From a bacterium HR17 (GTDB lineage Bacteria; Armatimonadota; Fervidibacteria; Fervidibacterales; Fervidibacteraceae): a DNA stretch of 38,990 nt. Both the position numbers and the translations under genes were made by a program. Positions 1-6,968 of this stretch are shown here, one piece after another; within the stretch, counting starts at the first letter, position 1; the number at the start of each line of letters is the position of its first letter. The stretch lies in contig BEHT01000033.1 in NCBI GenBank assembly GCA_002898575.1, forward strand, positions 1-38,990. Reading direction: 5' to 3'. Below the pieces are notes generated by a model, which was not told the origin of the DNA, did no database searches, and worked only from the letters and a program-made list of their open reading frames with translations.

Positions 1-1
1 T

Positions 2-325
2 TGCTCCCATCGCGCCGATGAAGTGCGTCGCCTCGCCGACCGCGTGTTGGTGCTGGACAACGGCAACCTCGTCGCCGTCGGGACACCGCAGGAATTGGCA
101 GATGCACTTCAAACACGCGTGACGCTGAAACTGTTCGTGGCGGAACCCCACCGCGCTGCAGCAGCCGTTGTGTTGCGGCAACACGGTTTCGCACCGTCGC
201 TCAACGGCTCTGCGCTTTGTGTCCCTGTGCCCTGCGACCGCAAAGTTGAACCGTTGTGCCTGCTCGCTCAAGCGGGGATTGCGGTCACAGACTTTGAGTT
301 GGGCGAAGGGAGCGGTGTGGCATGA
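2..325 (+). CDS. nosF: ABC transporter ATP-binding protein, NosF-like (3' part)
   Basis: Only the C-terminal part is in the window; the frame is open to the left edge. It begins with the H-loop context (CSH), followed by ADRVLVLDNGNLVAVGTP, the usual end of an ABC-type nucleotide-binding domain. A variable C-terminal tail of about 70 residues follows. The stop overlaps the ATG of the next small ORF (ATGA). The next genes are a NosY-like permease and NosL, so the best assignment is NosF, the ATPase of the NosDFY system needed to mature the copper sites of periplasmic nitrous oxide reductase. The ABC family is seen directly. The NosF identity rests mostly on context. Walker A and B lie upstream of the window. 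Confidence 0.75.
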   Translation, partial: CSHRADEVRRLADRVLVLDNGNLVAVGTPQELADALQTRVTLKLFVAEPHRAAAAVVLRQHGFAPSLNGSALCVPVPCDRKVEPLCLLAQAGIAVTDFELGEGSGVA

Positions 326-435
326 ACGAGCGCTCATTGTCCGTCGCCCGCCCCCATCTTACCGCGAGGTTGCAACCTATCGTCCGCCATGTCTTTCAAA
401 AATTTGCGCGCAGCAAGGCAGGTGAGCAAAGATGA
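322..435 (+). CDS. possible 37-residue small ORF bridging nosF and nosY
   Basis: An ATG at 322 overlaps the stop of the ATPase gene as ATGA. The frame runs to a TGA at 433-435 that overlaps the ATG of the permease gene, again as ATGA. The 37-residue product (starts MNERSLSVARPHL) is basic, has no membrane segment and resembles nothing I recognise. Overlaps at both ends are what translational coupling would give. The alternative is a non-coding spacer that is open by chance, because the permease has its own Shine-Dalgarno sequence (AGGTGA) inside this ORF. Confidence 0.3.
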   Translation: MNERSLSVARPHLTARLQPIVRHVFQKFARSKAGEQR

Positions 436-1265
436 AGGCACTTGAGTTCGCTACCCTCGCAACGATTGCCCACAAAGGCTTGCACGATGCCAAGCGCCAC
501 CGTTGGTTCGTTACCTTCACGGTGCTGTTTGCGGTTGTGGGGTTGGCGTTGAGCGCATCGGGGTTCCTGAGCGCAGGGACACTTAGCGTCGCGGGGTTCG
601 GGCGAACGACCGCCAGTTTGGTCAACTTCGTTTTGCTCCTCGTCCCCTTGATGGGGCTGCTGTTGGGCGCGTTGAGCGTTGCCACAGAACGGGAGCAAGG
701 GACACTGGAAATGTTGCTAACACAACCGATTATCCCCGCTGAATTGCTTTTAGGCAAATGGTTGGGTTTGGCGGGCGCTTTGGCGGCAGCCGTGACGCTC
801 GGTTTCGGGTTGAGCGCCTTCGTCATCGCCTTCTCCGCCACAGCGGAGCAATTAGGCAGTTACCTGACCCTATGGCTTTTCACACTCTCGCTCGGTTGGG
901 CACATTTAAGCGTTGGGATGTTGCTCTCTGTCGCAGCACCCAAAAGCAGCACCGCTGTCAGTTGGGCGCTGTTTTTGTGGCTTACCGTCGTCCTGCTCAG
1001 CGATTTGGGCGTGTTGGGCACCGCCATCGTGTTGCGCTTATCGCCGCAATCGCTCCTTTGGCTGGCGCTTTTCAATCCTGCTCAAGTTTTTCGCATCGCA
1101 GTGCTCCGCGCCTTGCAAGGCAACTTGGAACTTTTGGGCGCAACGGGCATGTATGCCACCGAAGTGTTTGGCAAAGCGCTTTTGACTTTCCTGACAGCGT
1201 TGCTTGCTCTTTGGGTCGTCGCGCCGATGCTCATCGCTTTGTGGCTCTTTGCGCGTCGCCCATAA
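432..1265 (+). CDS. nosY: ABC-2 type permease, NosY-like
   Basis: This 277-residue integral membrane protein has about six hydrophobic segments. The N-terminus, containing TIAHKGLHDAKRHRWF, has the form of NosY and related ABC-2 permeases: a short cytoplasmic amphipathic stretch before the first membrane helix. It is followed by ATEREQGTLEMLLTQPI, the coupling-helix region conserved in this family. The length matches NosY (about 270-280 residues). It would form the transmembrane part of the transporter with the ATPase encoded just upstream. NosDFY is thought to supply sulfur or handle copper for the CuZ centre of N2O reductase. An AGGTGA Shine-Dalgarno lies about 6 bases before the ATG. NosL follows after 36 bases, so the genes are very likely one operon. 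nosZ and nosD would be expected upstream of the window. Confidence 0.8.
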   Translation: MKALEFATLATIAHKGLHDAKRHRWFVTFTVLFAVVGLALSASGFLSAGTLSVAGFGRTTASLVNFVLLLVPLMGLLLGALSVATEREQGTLEMLLTQPIIPAELLLGKWLGLAGALAAAVTLGFGLSAFVIAFSATAEQLGSYLTLWLFTLSLGWAHLSVGMLLSVAAPKSSTAVSWALFLWLTVVLLSDLGVLGTAIVLRLSPQSLLWLALFNPAQVFRIAVLRALQGNLELLGATGMYATEVFGKALLTFLTALLALWVVAPMLIALWLFARRP

Positions 1266-1301
1266 GGAGCCTGACGACTCGCGTTAAAGCGGTGATGCTT
1301 G

Positions 1302-1733
1302 ATGCGGTATTGGCAATTTGCCATTGGCTTGTTGCTCTTGCCGATAGGGTGCAAAGCGGATTTGGAGGCGCCGCCCAAAGTGCAATGGGGCGAAGAGCCT
1401 TGCGCCCATTGCCGCATGCTTATCAGCGACCCGCGGTTTGCAGCGGCGCTGACGCTCCAAAACGGCGAAATTCGCAAGTATGACGATGTGGGTTGCTTGC
1501 TAAAGGACTATGCTACCCATAAAGCGCAAGTCCATCGTGTTTGGGTGCGCTGTTACGACAGCGACAAGTGGTTGGACGCACAGCAAGCGTGGTTTGTCCG
1601 CAGCAAAGGATTGCATAGCCCGATGGCTTCTGGCATCGCTGCCGTCCAAAGTAAAGATGCCGCTGAACGCTTGGCAAACGCTGTCAAAGGCACAGTGTCG
1701 CGCTTTGATGCTGTGTTGAATGAACGGGATTGA
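1302..1733 (+). CDS. nosL: NosL, copper-binding lipoprotein of nitrous oxide reductase maturation
   Basis: A 143-residue exported lipoprotein. A short hydrophobic signal ends in the lipobox LPIGC (lipidated Cys17). It is followed by EPCAHCRMLISD (Cys34, Cys37, Met39), the Cys/Met-rich motif typical of NosL. The segment GEIRKYDDVGCLL and the later MASGIAAV stretch are also family features. NosL is an outer-membrane-anchored Cu(I) chaperone that delivers copper to NosZ. The start is ATG 1302; a TTG directly before it (1299) is in frame and cannot be excluded. No strong Shine-Dalgarno is close, so the gene may depend on read-through from nosY. It ends just before repeat array 1. Confidence 0.9.
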   Translation: MRYWQFAIGLLLLPIGCKADLEAPPKVQWGEEPCAHCRMLISDPRFAAALTLQNGEIRKYDDVGCLLKDYATHKAQVHRVWVRCYDSDKWLDAQQAWFVRSKGLHSPMASGIAAVQSKDAAERLANAVKGTVSRFDAVLNERD

Positions 1734-1791
1734 GCGGAGAACTGCTCTCCCGAGGCGGCTGAAGAAACCAGCGTGAAAAACAAACCGTTTC

Positions 1792-2134
1792 TCGGAGGGC
1801 GGCTCTCCTGAGCCGCCGAAAAGAGCGGCGCGTCAGAGACGCGCCCTCCGAGAACCGCTGAAAACGACAAATCCGAGGCAATCGGAGGGCGGCTCTCTTG
1901 AGCCGCCGAAAACGAGAAAGCGGCGCGTCAAAAGACGCGCCCTCCGAGAGCCGCTGAAAACGACAAATCCGAGGCAATCGGAGGGCGGCTCTCCTGAGCC
2001 GCCGAAAAGAGCGGCGCGTCAGAGACGCGCCCTCCGAGAGCCGCTGAAAACGACAAATCCGAGGCAATCGGAGGGCGGCTCTCTTGAGCCGCCGAAAACG
2101 AGAAAGCGGCGCGTCAAAAGATGCGCCCTCCGAG
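1792..2134. repeat. structured tandem repeat array 1 (four units, alternating A/B)
   Basis: Between nosL and the cupredoxin gene, four units start at 1792, 1882, 1978 and 2068. Spacing is 90, 96 and 90 bases, and unit types A and B alternate, so the array is two copies of an A-B dimer of 186 bases. Each unit has outer arms TCGGAGGG and CCCTCCGA. They enclose two hairpins, GGCGGCTC/GAGCCGCC and GGCGCGTC/GACGCGCC, which gives a three-way junction. A linker containing GAAAACGACAAATCCGAGG separates the units. The first three B and A/B borders are almost identical; the last B unit has GATGCGCC in place of GACGCGCC, which still pairs in RNA as G-U. A degenerate piece may precede the array at 1734-1791. 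The same core, with a different linker, forms the array at 16376. Confidence 0.92.
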
Positions 2135-2162
2135 CAAACGCGTCAAAGGAGGGACAGCCACA

Positions 2163-2873
2163 ATGAAGCGCGTTGTCAGTTGGCTGCTGTCGGGACTGTT
2201 GCTGGCACCCGCTGCCGCCCAGACGGGCACGATTGTGGGCAAGGTCGTTTTTAAAGGGGTGCCGCCGAAGCCCAAAGAGGTGTCTGCGGCAGCGATGAAA
2301 GCGGCGGATGCCAAATGCGCCGCTCTGCACAAAGGCAATCCGCTGCGCGTGGAAGAAATTGCCGTCAACAAAAACGGAACCCTCAGGGGAGTGCTGGTTT
2401 ACCTTAAAAGTGGCGTCAAGGGCACCTTTAAGCCGCCCGCAAAAACCGTGGAAGTAGACCAAATAGGTTGCCTGTTTGTCCCGCATGTAGCAGCCGCACA
2501 AGTCGGTCAGCCAGTAGCATTCCGCAACAGCGACCCCCTTCTGCACAACATCCGCGCCAACTCCAAGCAGGGGCAAAGTTTCAATATCGCCCAACCTGTC
2601 AAAGGCATGAAGCAAGTGCGCAAGTTCACCAAGCCCGAAATTGGCATCCAGTTGCGCTGCGATGTCCACTGGTGGATGACGGGTTACCTGCACATCTTAC
2701 CCCACCCGTTTTTCGCCATTACAGGCAACGACGGCAGTTTCGTCATCAAAAGCGTTCCTGCAGGCACTTACACTGTCGCTGCATGGCACGAGAAGTTAGG
2801 TGAACAAAGGAAGAAGGTGACGGTCAAACCCAACGCAACGGTGCAAGTGGAGTTCGTGTTCGGTAGCAAGTGA
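2163..2873 (+). CDS. secreted cupredoxin-domain protein with carboxypeptidase-regulatory-like fold
   Basis: A 236-residue exported protein. The signal peptide ends near PAAAQ (residue 20). An N-terminal GTIVGKVVFKG strand resembles the start of carboxypeptidase-regulatory-like domains. A cupredoxin-like region contains a complete set of type 1 copper ligands: His128 (LLHN), Cys166, His169 and Met172 (in CDVHWWM). The C-terminus, with GSFVIKSVPAGTYTVAAWHE, is the classic ending of the regulatory-like beta-sandwich. I chose ATG 2163 because AAAGGAGGG lies about 9 bases upstream; an in-frame start at 2121 would fall inside the repeat array. It is probably a periplasmic electron carrier or copper-binding protein. 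The partner is unknown, but nos genes upstream and hemerythrin and cytochrome genes downstream fit a respiratory role. Similar proteins are often annotated as methylamine-utilisation-like or plastocyanin-like. Confidence 0.8.
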   Translation: MKRVVSWLLSGLLLAPAAAQTGTIVGKVVFKGVPPKPKEVSAAAMKAADAKCAALHKGNPLRVEEIAVNKNGTLRGVLVYLKSGVKGTFKPPAKTVEVDQIGCLFVPHVAAAQVGQPVAFRNSDPLLHNIRANSKQGQSFNIAQPVKGMKQVRKFTKPEIGIQLRCDVHWWMTGYLHILPHPFFAITGNDGSFVIKSVPAGTYTVAAWHEKLGEQRKKVTVKPNATVQVEFVFGSK

Positions 2874-2921
2874 AGTGCAGCAACGCTGCGCAACAAAAAC
2901 CTTGTAAGGAGGTGCGTCACG

Positions 2922-3398
2922 ATGGCGGATTTCTTTGCGGAGTTCCGCAACGACCATCGGTTGGTCTTGCGGACGCTTATTGACTTGCGCAAGGCGGTGG
3001 ATGCCCGCGACTTCGCCCGCGCCCACCAATTGGTGGAAGCGCTAGACAACGCGGCTGGTCCGCACATGGAGTTTGAAGAGCGCTACCTCTATCCGTCCCT
3101 CATTCCGCTGCTGGGCGAAGAACGCGTGAAGGCGCTCATCAGCGACCATCAAGGTGCTGCCGCAATGGTGCATAAGGCAAAGCAAATCTTGCGCAAAGAA
3201 GCCGTCAGCGAAGAAGAATTGGCGTTCCTGCACGAGTTCATCCGCGAGTTCTTGCAACATGCGTCGGACTGCGAAGGGACAGCGTTGTTGGCAGAAACGC
3301 TGTCGCAGGAGCAAATTGATGAGTTCGGCAAGCAATTGGTGGCGTTGCGGTCAACGGGCAAACCCCTGACCGTTTACAAGGGCGCCACAGCGGCATGA
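2922..3398 (+). CDS. hemerythrin HHE domain protein
   Basis: A 158-residue, all-helical cytoplasmic protein without a signal peptide. Potential di-iron ligands follow the hemerythrin pattern: His12 (NDHR), His48 and Glu52 (GPHMEFEE), His76 (SDHQ), and His113 with a nearby acidic pair (LQHASDCEG). Bacterial HHE proteins bind O2 or NO at a di-iron site, or repair or store iron under nitrosative stress. Next to N2O-reductase maturation genes, an NO/O2 role is plausible, but this is inference. The Shine-Dalgarno AAGGAGGTG sits about 8 bases before the ATG. The cupredoxin gene ends 48 bases upstream, so the two are probably co-transcribed. The gene converges with the cytochrome operon. Confidence 0.85.
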   Translation: MADFFAEFRNDHRLVLRTLIDLRKAVDARDFARAHQLVEALDNAAGPHMEFEERYLYPSLIPLLGEERVKALISDHQGAAAMVHKAKQILRKEAVSEEELAFLHEFIREFLQHASDCEGTALLAETLSQEQIDEFGKQLVALRSTGKPLTVYKGATAA

Positions 3399-3500
3399 GT
3401 GTGACGAAACCGTGATAACAACGGGGATGGGCCGGCGTTTTCGCCGCAACCGCCTTGCCCTGATACGCCCCCGCCCATCCCCGCGCAATGCCTGTCACAC
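3399..3500. terminator. nested inverted repeats between convergent genes, possible bidirectional terminator
   Basis: Three nested inverted repeats lie between the hemerythrin gene (+) and the small unknown gene (-): GTGTGAC 3399-3405 with GTCACAC 3494-3500; CGGGGATGGGC 3422-3432 with GCCCATCCCCG 3473-3483; and the inner hairpin CGGCGTTTTCGCCG 3433-3446. The outermost arm overlaps the stop of the minus-strand gene. There is no long U-tract on either strand, so intrinsic termination is plausible but not proven. Confidence 0.5.
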
Positions 3501-3776
3501 CTGAGCGTGGTCTTCCAGCGCTTCCCACGGGTCAACTTCTTCGGCTTCCCAGCACAAAGTCGTGAGCCCGCACAAGTCATAAGCCGTGACGACTTGGTGC
3601 AGTAGCGCTTTGACTTCGGGCATAGCGGCAGCGATCTCTGCTTCCGTCGGTTCACGCCCCAAGTAACCCAACAATGCCCGTCGGCTAACTTCGCGCACCA
3701 ACCAAGGGAGTTCGTCTGTCGTCAGGCGCAAGTGCAACCGACGGCTTTCCAATGCCCGTCGGGTTGGCGTCGCCAT
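3495..3776 (-). CDS. small protein of unknown function, last gene of the cytochrome operon
   Basis: This 93-residue protein begins MATPTRRALESRRLHL. The start is ATG 3776, because AAGGAGGTGAT, a near-perfect anti-16S match, lies 8 bases upstream; a GTG at 3785 would sit inside that site. There is no signal peptide or membrane segment. The sequence is mostly helical with a short REPTEAEIAAAMPEV segment and two cysteines (LCGLTTLC) that are not a CXXCH motif. I do not recognise a family. It follows the octahaem gene after 34 bases and is probably co-transcribed. Its initiation region closely resembles that of the pentahaem gene (GGAGG, then CGATAACG or TGATAACG). Its function is unknown. Confidence 0.6.
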   Translation of the reverse strand: MATPTRRALESRRLHLRLTTDELPWLVREVSRRALLGYLGREPTEAEIAAAMPEVKALLHQVVTAYDLCGLTTLCWEAEEVDPWEALEDHAQV

Positions 3777-3810
3777 CGTTATCACCTCCTTGAAGGATCA
3801 CGCTCACCCT

Positions 3811-5259
3811 TCATTGGGTCCACCGCATCGCCTGCCGCAAGCGTTGCAAGTCCGACCGCAGTACGGCTTGGATGTCCCGACGCGACAGGCGGCTCACGAC
3901 CTGAGGCGCTATGCGGGGCACACCGATGGTATCCAGTTGTCGGTTGGCGATGGTAAGGAGGTGGCGGGTGTAAGAGGCGTTGTGGACACCGAAACTGGCA
4001 TCGCGCAAAATAAAGTAGTAGTTGTGGCGTGCTCGCTTGACCTGAATCGGCACCTGCCCCTGAGGCGGTGCTGTTTTACCCAGTTCGGCGATGAGGGCTG
4101 TGTAGTCCCACAAGTCAGGGTCGCCGAAGGTTTGCTGCGCCCAACTCCGCAACCGCGTCCGCAAGGCAAAAAGGGCCAACTGGATTTCGTCCTTCACTGC
4201 ACCCGCTCGCGCTGCCGCGTCAGCGGGCGTGTGGCACGGGGCGCAACCTTTATCGTAACTGACGGTGAAGGTGTGACGGTAGTCGGGCATGTGGCAATGG
4301 ACGCATTGCTCGGGCGCCTCGGCATGAGCCATGCGGCGCATAGACATCGGCAAACTGGGGTCTTGCCCTCCGGCATCGCTCTCCACGCCACCGATACCCA
4401 TCAGCATGTTGAACTGGTTGCTCTCGTGCATGTTAGGGCGAGCGGTCCCCGTTTGCAACGCTTGGTCGGATGGGTTCGCCCCGCGCCCGTTGTGGCAGGT
4501 GGCACAGGTGTGGTTAAAGGTCGTGTGCAACTTCGGCGGTGTGCCCGGCGCAACCGGCGCAGTGTCAGTGTTGAACCGCGCATAGCGGGGCTTGACAGAG
4601 TGAGCCGTGTGGCAGGTCGCGCAAGTCGCTGTCTCGTGGCTGACAGGGAGATAGGCGAGCAATTGGTCATTGGAGAGGGCAGCAATTTGGGCGTCAATCT
4701 GGTCAGGCGAAACACCTTCCGAAAGCGGTTCGTCTACCAACTCCATACGGAACGGAGCACTGTGGCAACGGTAGCAAACGGCGACATAAAGGCGGGGGTT
4801 GGCACTGACGAAATTGGCGTCCGCCAGTTCACCCACCATTTCCGCATGAGCGGATCGACGAAACTCGTCAAATTGCGGACCGTGACATTGCCCACAAACG
4901 ACCGAACGGGTGATATTGGGGTAGGTCAGGATGTTGTTTTTGCTGGGCGCTTTGACATGCTCGCTGCCAGGACCGTGACACCGTTCGCAACCGACATTGA
5001 CTTGGGCGTGACGGCTCTGCGCCCATTTGTTGTGGAAATTTTGATGGCAGCTAGCGCACCGCTCGGTGCCGACGAAGGTGGCGTTCCGCTGCCCTTCGGG
5101 CAAAAGAGCGACGAACTCTGCCGAGGGAGACGGAGGCGTTGCCGGTGTGGGTGGGCGCAACGGTCCACCGCCACCGCCGCAGCCGTAAAGGGCGAGGAGA
5201 GTCGCCGCCATTGTCACCGCTGCTCCCGCAAGTGAAGCGACGAGCCATTGCCTTTGCAT
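3811..5259 (-). CDS. octahaem c-type cytochrome, predicted lipoprotein
   Basis: A 482-residue exported protein with a lipobox-like LALYGC ending at Cys27, followed by a Gly/Pro-rich linker. There are eight CXXCH haem sites: residues 68, 91, 122, 162, 213, 252, 319 and 339. The region after residue 355 is mostly helical and contains DASFGVHNASYTRHLL, a form also seen in the helical C-termini of c554/NrfA/HAO-like multihaem proteins. The start ATG 5259 is chosen for its Shine-Dalgarno (GGGAGGA) and the signal peptide that follows; longer frames upstream give no signal. It lies downstream of the barrel and decahaem genes, the position held by surface cytochromes (MtrC-like) in porin-cytochrome operons, though it is not clearly homologous to MtrC. 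It could instead be a periplasmic reductase or electron carrier. Leaflet and side of the outer membrane cannot be read from sequence. Confidence 0.85.
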   Translation of the reverse strand: MQRQWLVASLAGAAVTMAATLLALYGCGGGGGPLRPPTPATPPSPSAEFVALLPEGQRNATFVGTERCASCHQNFHNKWAQSRHAQVNVGCERCHGPGSEHVKAPSKNNILTYPNITRSVVCGQCHGPQFDEFRRSAHAEMVGELADANFVSANPRLYVAVCYRCHSAPFRMELVDEPLSEGVSPDQIDAQIAALSNDQLLAYLPVSHETATCATCHTAHSVKPRYARFNTDTAPVAPGTPPKLHTTFNHTCATCHNGRGANPSDQALQTGTARPNMHESNQFNMLMGIGGVESDAGGQDPSLPMSMRRMAHAEAPEQCVHCHMPDYRHTFTVSYDKGCAPCHTPADAAARAGAVKDEIQLALFALRTRLRSWAQQTFGDPDLWDYTALIAELGKTAPPQGQVPIQVKRARHNYYFILRDASFGVHNASYTRHLLTIANRQLDTIGVPRIAPQVVSRLSRRDIQAVLRSDLQRLRQAMRWTQ

Positions 5260-5331
5260 CGCCTCATTCCTCCCTTCTAAAAGGCTCTTGTTCGCTTCCG
5301 CCAACACCTTAGTGGCGCCTTGTCTGCGCCG

Positions 5332-5345
5332 CTGTCGGGGAAACT
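5332..5345 (-). promoter_or_regulatory. CTGTCGGG-containing site upstream of the octahaem gene
   Basis: CTGTCGGGGAAAC (plus-strand reading) lies about 73 bases before the octahaem ATG in a 104-base gap. The same 8-mer occurs upstream of the pentahaem gene (9001) and the radical SAM gene (10251). It may be a shared operator, but the 8-mer also occurs by chance inside coding sequence elsewhere. Confidence 0.25.
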
Positions 5346-5363
5346 TTGAGCGCTTTGGGTTGA

Positions 5364-6941
5364 TCAAAACCGAGCACTCCCTGAGAGCAACACGAGAGTC
5401 GCTTCGTAGTCCATCCAATCTACGACGCGGTCGCGATAGCGCCAAGGTGCGACCGTCAAGGCGAGTTCATAGCCAGCGGGAAAGCGATAACGCCAGACCC
5501 CCGTCAGAAAACGACCCTTGTAGTTGCCGTCCCGCAAAAGCAACGGGTTGTCGTTGGCGGTTACGAATTCCGTGAAGGTGAGGGAAAGGAAATTGCGACG
5601 GTCCATCGCCCAATTCAGCCCGAGGCTTGCCACGCGGCTGTTGGGGAAGAAGTTATCCAGTGTCGGGAACGCCGCCGTTACCCTCGTCGCCCACCATGCC
5701 TCGTAAGCGTATTCGGCAAAAAGGTTCAAGCGCGCATTTACTTGCCATGTCCCACCTAAAGTTAAGGCATCGGTCGTCACCCTAACGGCGCGCCCTTCGT
5801 TTTCCCATCGCCGCCGGTTCAGCGCCAAATAGCCGTTCAAAGAAGGTGAGCCTCCTTCCAGACGCAGTTGAAGGAATTGACGGTCGTCCCAGACGAGTTG
5901 GCGGGGATCGGTCGTGCCCATCGTCGGCAAATGCGTCAAGTGCTGCCAACCACCGCGCAGGGTGAGCCGCCACCGAGGGGCAAGGCGTCCCGACAAGCGT
6001 ACCTCAACGGTGCGCCATCGGGGCACCTCCACGAAACTTTGATCTCTCCGCAACCGTTCGTTCTCCTGTTGCCGAAAAACCACTTGCAGTGCCCATCCTC
6101 GCCATCGGTGGACAAGGTGAGCGATCGCCAACCGTCGCTCCCGCACCCACGCGTTTTGCACGACGGGCAAATCCCATTTGTCCCGACGCAGCAGCAAAGT
6201 GATGTCCGTCGCCGACGACAATGTCCAATCGCTGCTCACCGCCAGCGATTCTCCACGGCTGTTGGGGCGTAACGGCTGGCGAATAGTGAAGCGGTGGAAA
6301 CCCACTTCCACGCCTCCGCGCTCGTCGGGCGACCACAGGTAATTGGCGTGCCAACGCCGGATAGCTGTGTCGGGGCGAATATCGGTGCGGTCAAAGAAGC
6401 GGAAGTCGGTGTAGCCCAAACTGAGGCGTCCTTCCCCGACTTTTCCTTCAGCGACAGCGTCCCAAAAGCGCGTCCGCTGCCGCAAGGGCAACTTCGGCGC
6501 CTCAAAAAATTGGTCTTGCTGATCCATGCGGTAACGAAAGGCGACGGAGAAATCAGGGGTGAGCAAAAACTTCATCGCCCCTTCCCGAACGGCGCGGGTG
6601 CTGGGCAGTAAGACGGTCGGGGTTGGGTCAAAGAAACGATAACGGCTTACCGACATCTCCCATTGCGTCCGACCAAACAGAAACGCGAGGTTGCCTTCGG
6701 CTCGGTAATCGTTGCGTTCGCTGCCTTTGAAGGCAAACCAACCACTGCGGTCTCCGAGAACGGGCAAGGTGTAGCGGAAAGGGTTCAACAACAGCCCCTT
6801 TGCCGGCGTCGCATATTGGCGCAGTTTGTGTTCGTTACCGTCCAGCGACCAAGTGCCCAACCCAACATCCATCTCAGCAACTTGAGCGAAAGCCGTAGAT
6901 ATTGCGAGGCTTATCAGCGACACCGTCACTTTGGCACGCAT
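5364..6941 (-). CDS. outer-membrane beta-barrel protein, MtrB/PioB-like porin of a cytochrome conduit
   Basis: This 525-residue protein has a cleavable signal peptide (MRAKVTVSLISLAISTAFA, then QVAE). It is followed by a long run of alternating hydrophobic/polar strands rich in Trp, Tyr, Arg and Phe, ending in a terminal Phe (SGSARF) as barrel proteins usually do. The N-terminal part, with a Gly-rich start and RQYATPAKG, recalls MtrB/PioB, the barrel that sheaths a decahaem cytochrome across the outer membrane. MtrB is longer (about 650-700 residues) and has an N-terminal CXXC in many relatives; no such motif is visible here. The main support is its position, 27 bases after an MtrA/DmsE-type decahaem gene and upstream of a multihaem lipoprotein gene. 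The barrel call is firm. The family call is moderate. Confidence 0.75.
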   Translation of the reverse strand: MRAKVTVSLISLAISTAFAQVAEMDVGLGTWSLDGNEHKLRQYATPAKGLLLNPFRYTLPVLGDRSGWFAFKGSERNDYRAEGNLAFLFGRTQWEMSVSRYRFFDPTPTVLLPSTRAVREGAMKFLLTPDFSVAFRYRMDQQDQFFEAPKLPLRQRTRFWDAVAEGKVGEGRLSLGYTDFRFFDRTDIRPDTAIRRWHANYLWSPDERGGVEVGFHRFTIRQPLRPNSRGESLAVSSDWTLSSATDITLLLRRDKWDLPVVQNAWVRERRLAIAHLVHRWRGWALQVVFRQQENERLRRDQSFVEVPRWRTVEVRLSGRLAPRWRLTLRGGWQHLTHLPTMGTTDPRQLVWDDRQFLQLRLEGGSPSLNGYLALNRRRWENEGRAVRVTTDALTLGGTWQVNARLNLFAEYAYEAWWATRVTAAFPTLDNFFPNSRVASLGLNWAMDRRNFLSLTFTEFVTANDNPLLLRDGNYKGRFLTGVWRYRFPAGYELALTVAPWRYRDRVVDWMDYEATLVLLSGSARF

Positions 6942-6968
6942 CCTTCATCACCGTCCGATGGCAGGCGG

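Noticed and set aside
1684-2067. Repetitive minus-strand frame coding for repeated RRLRRAALR-like peptides
   Set aside because: It is a translation of repeat array 1, whose conservation is at the level of DNA or RNA structure.
3790-5235. 481-residue open frame on the plus strand
   Set aside because: It is a shadow of the octahaem gene: the minus strand has eight CXXCH motifs and a signal peptide, whereas this frame has no recognisable domain.
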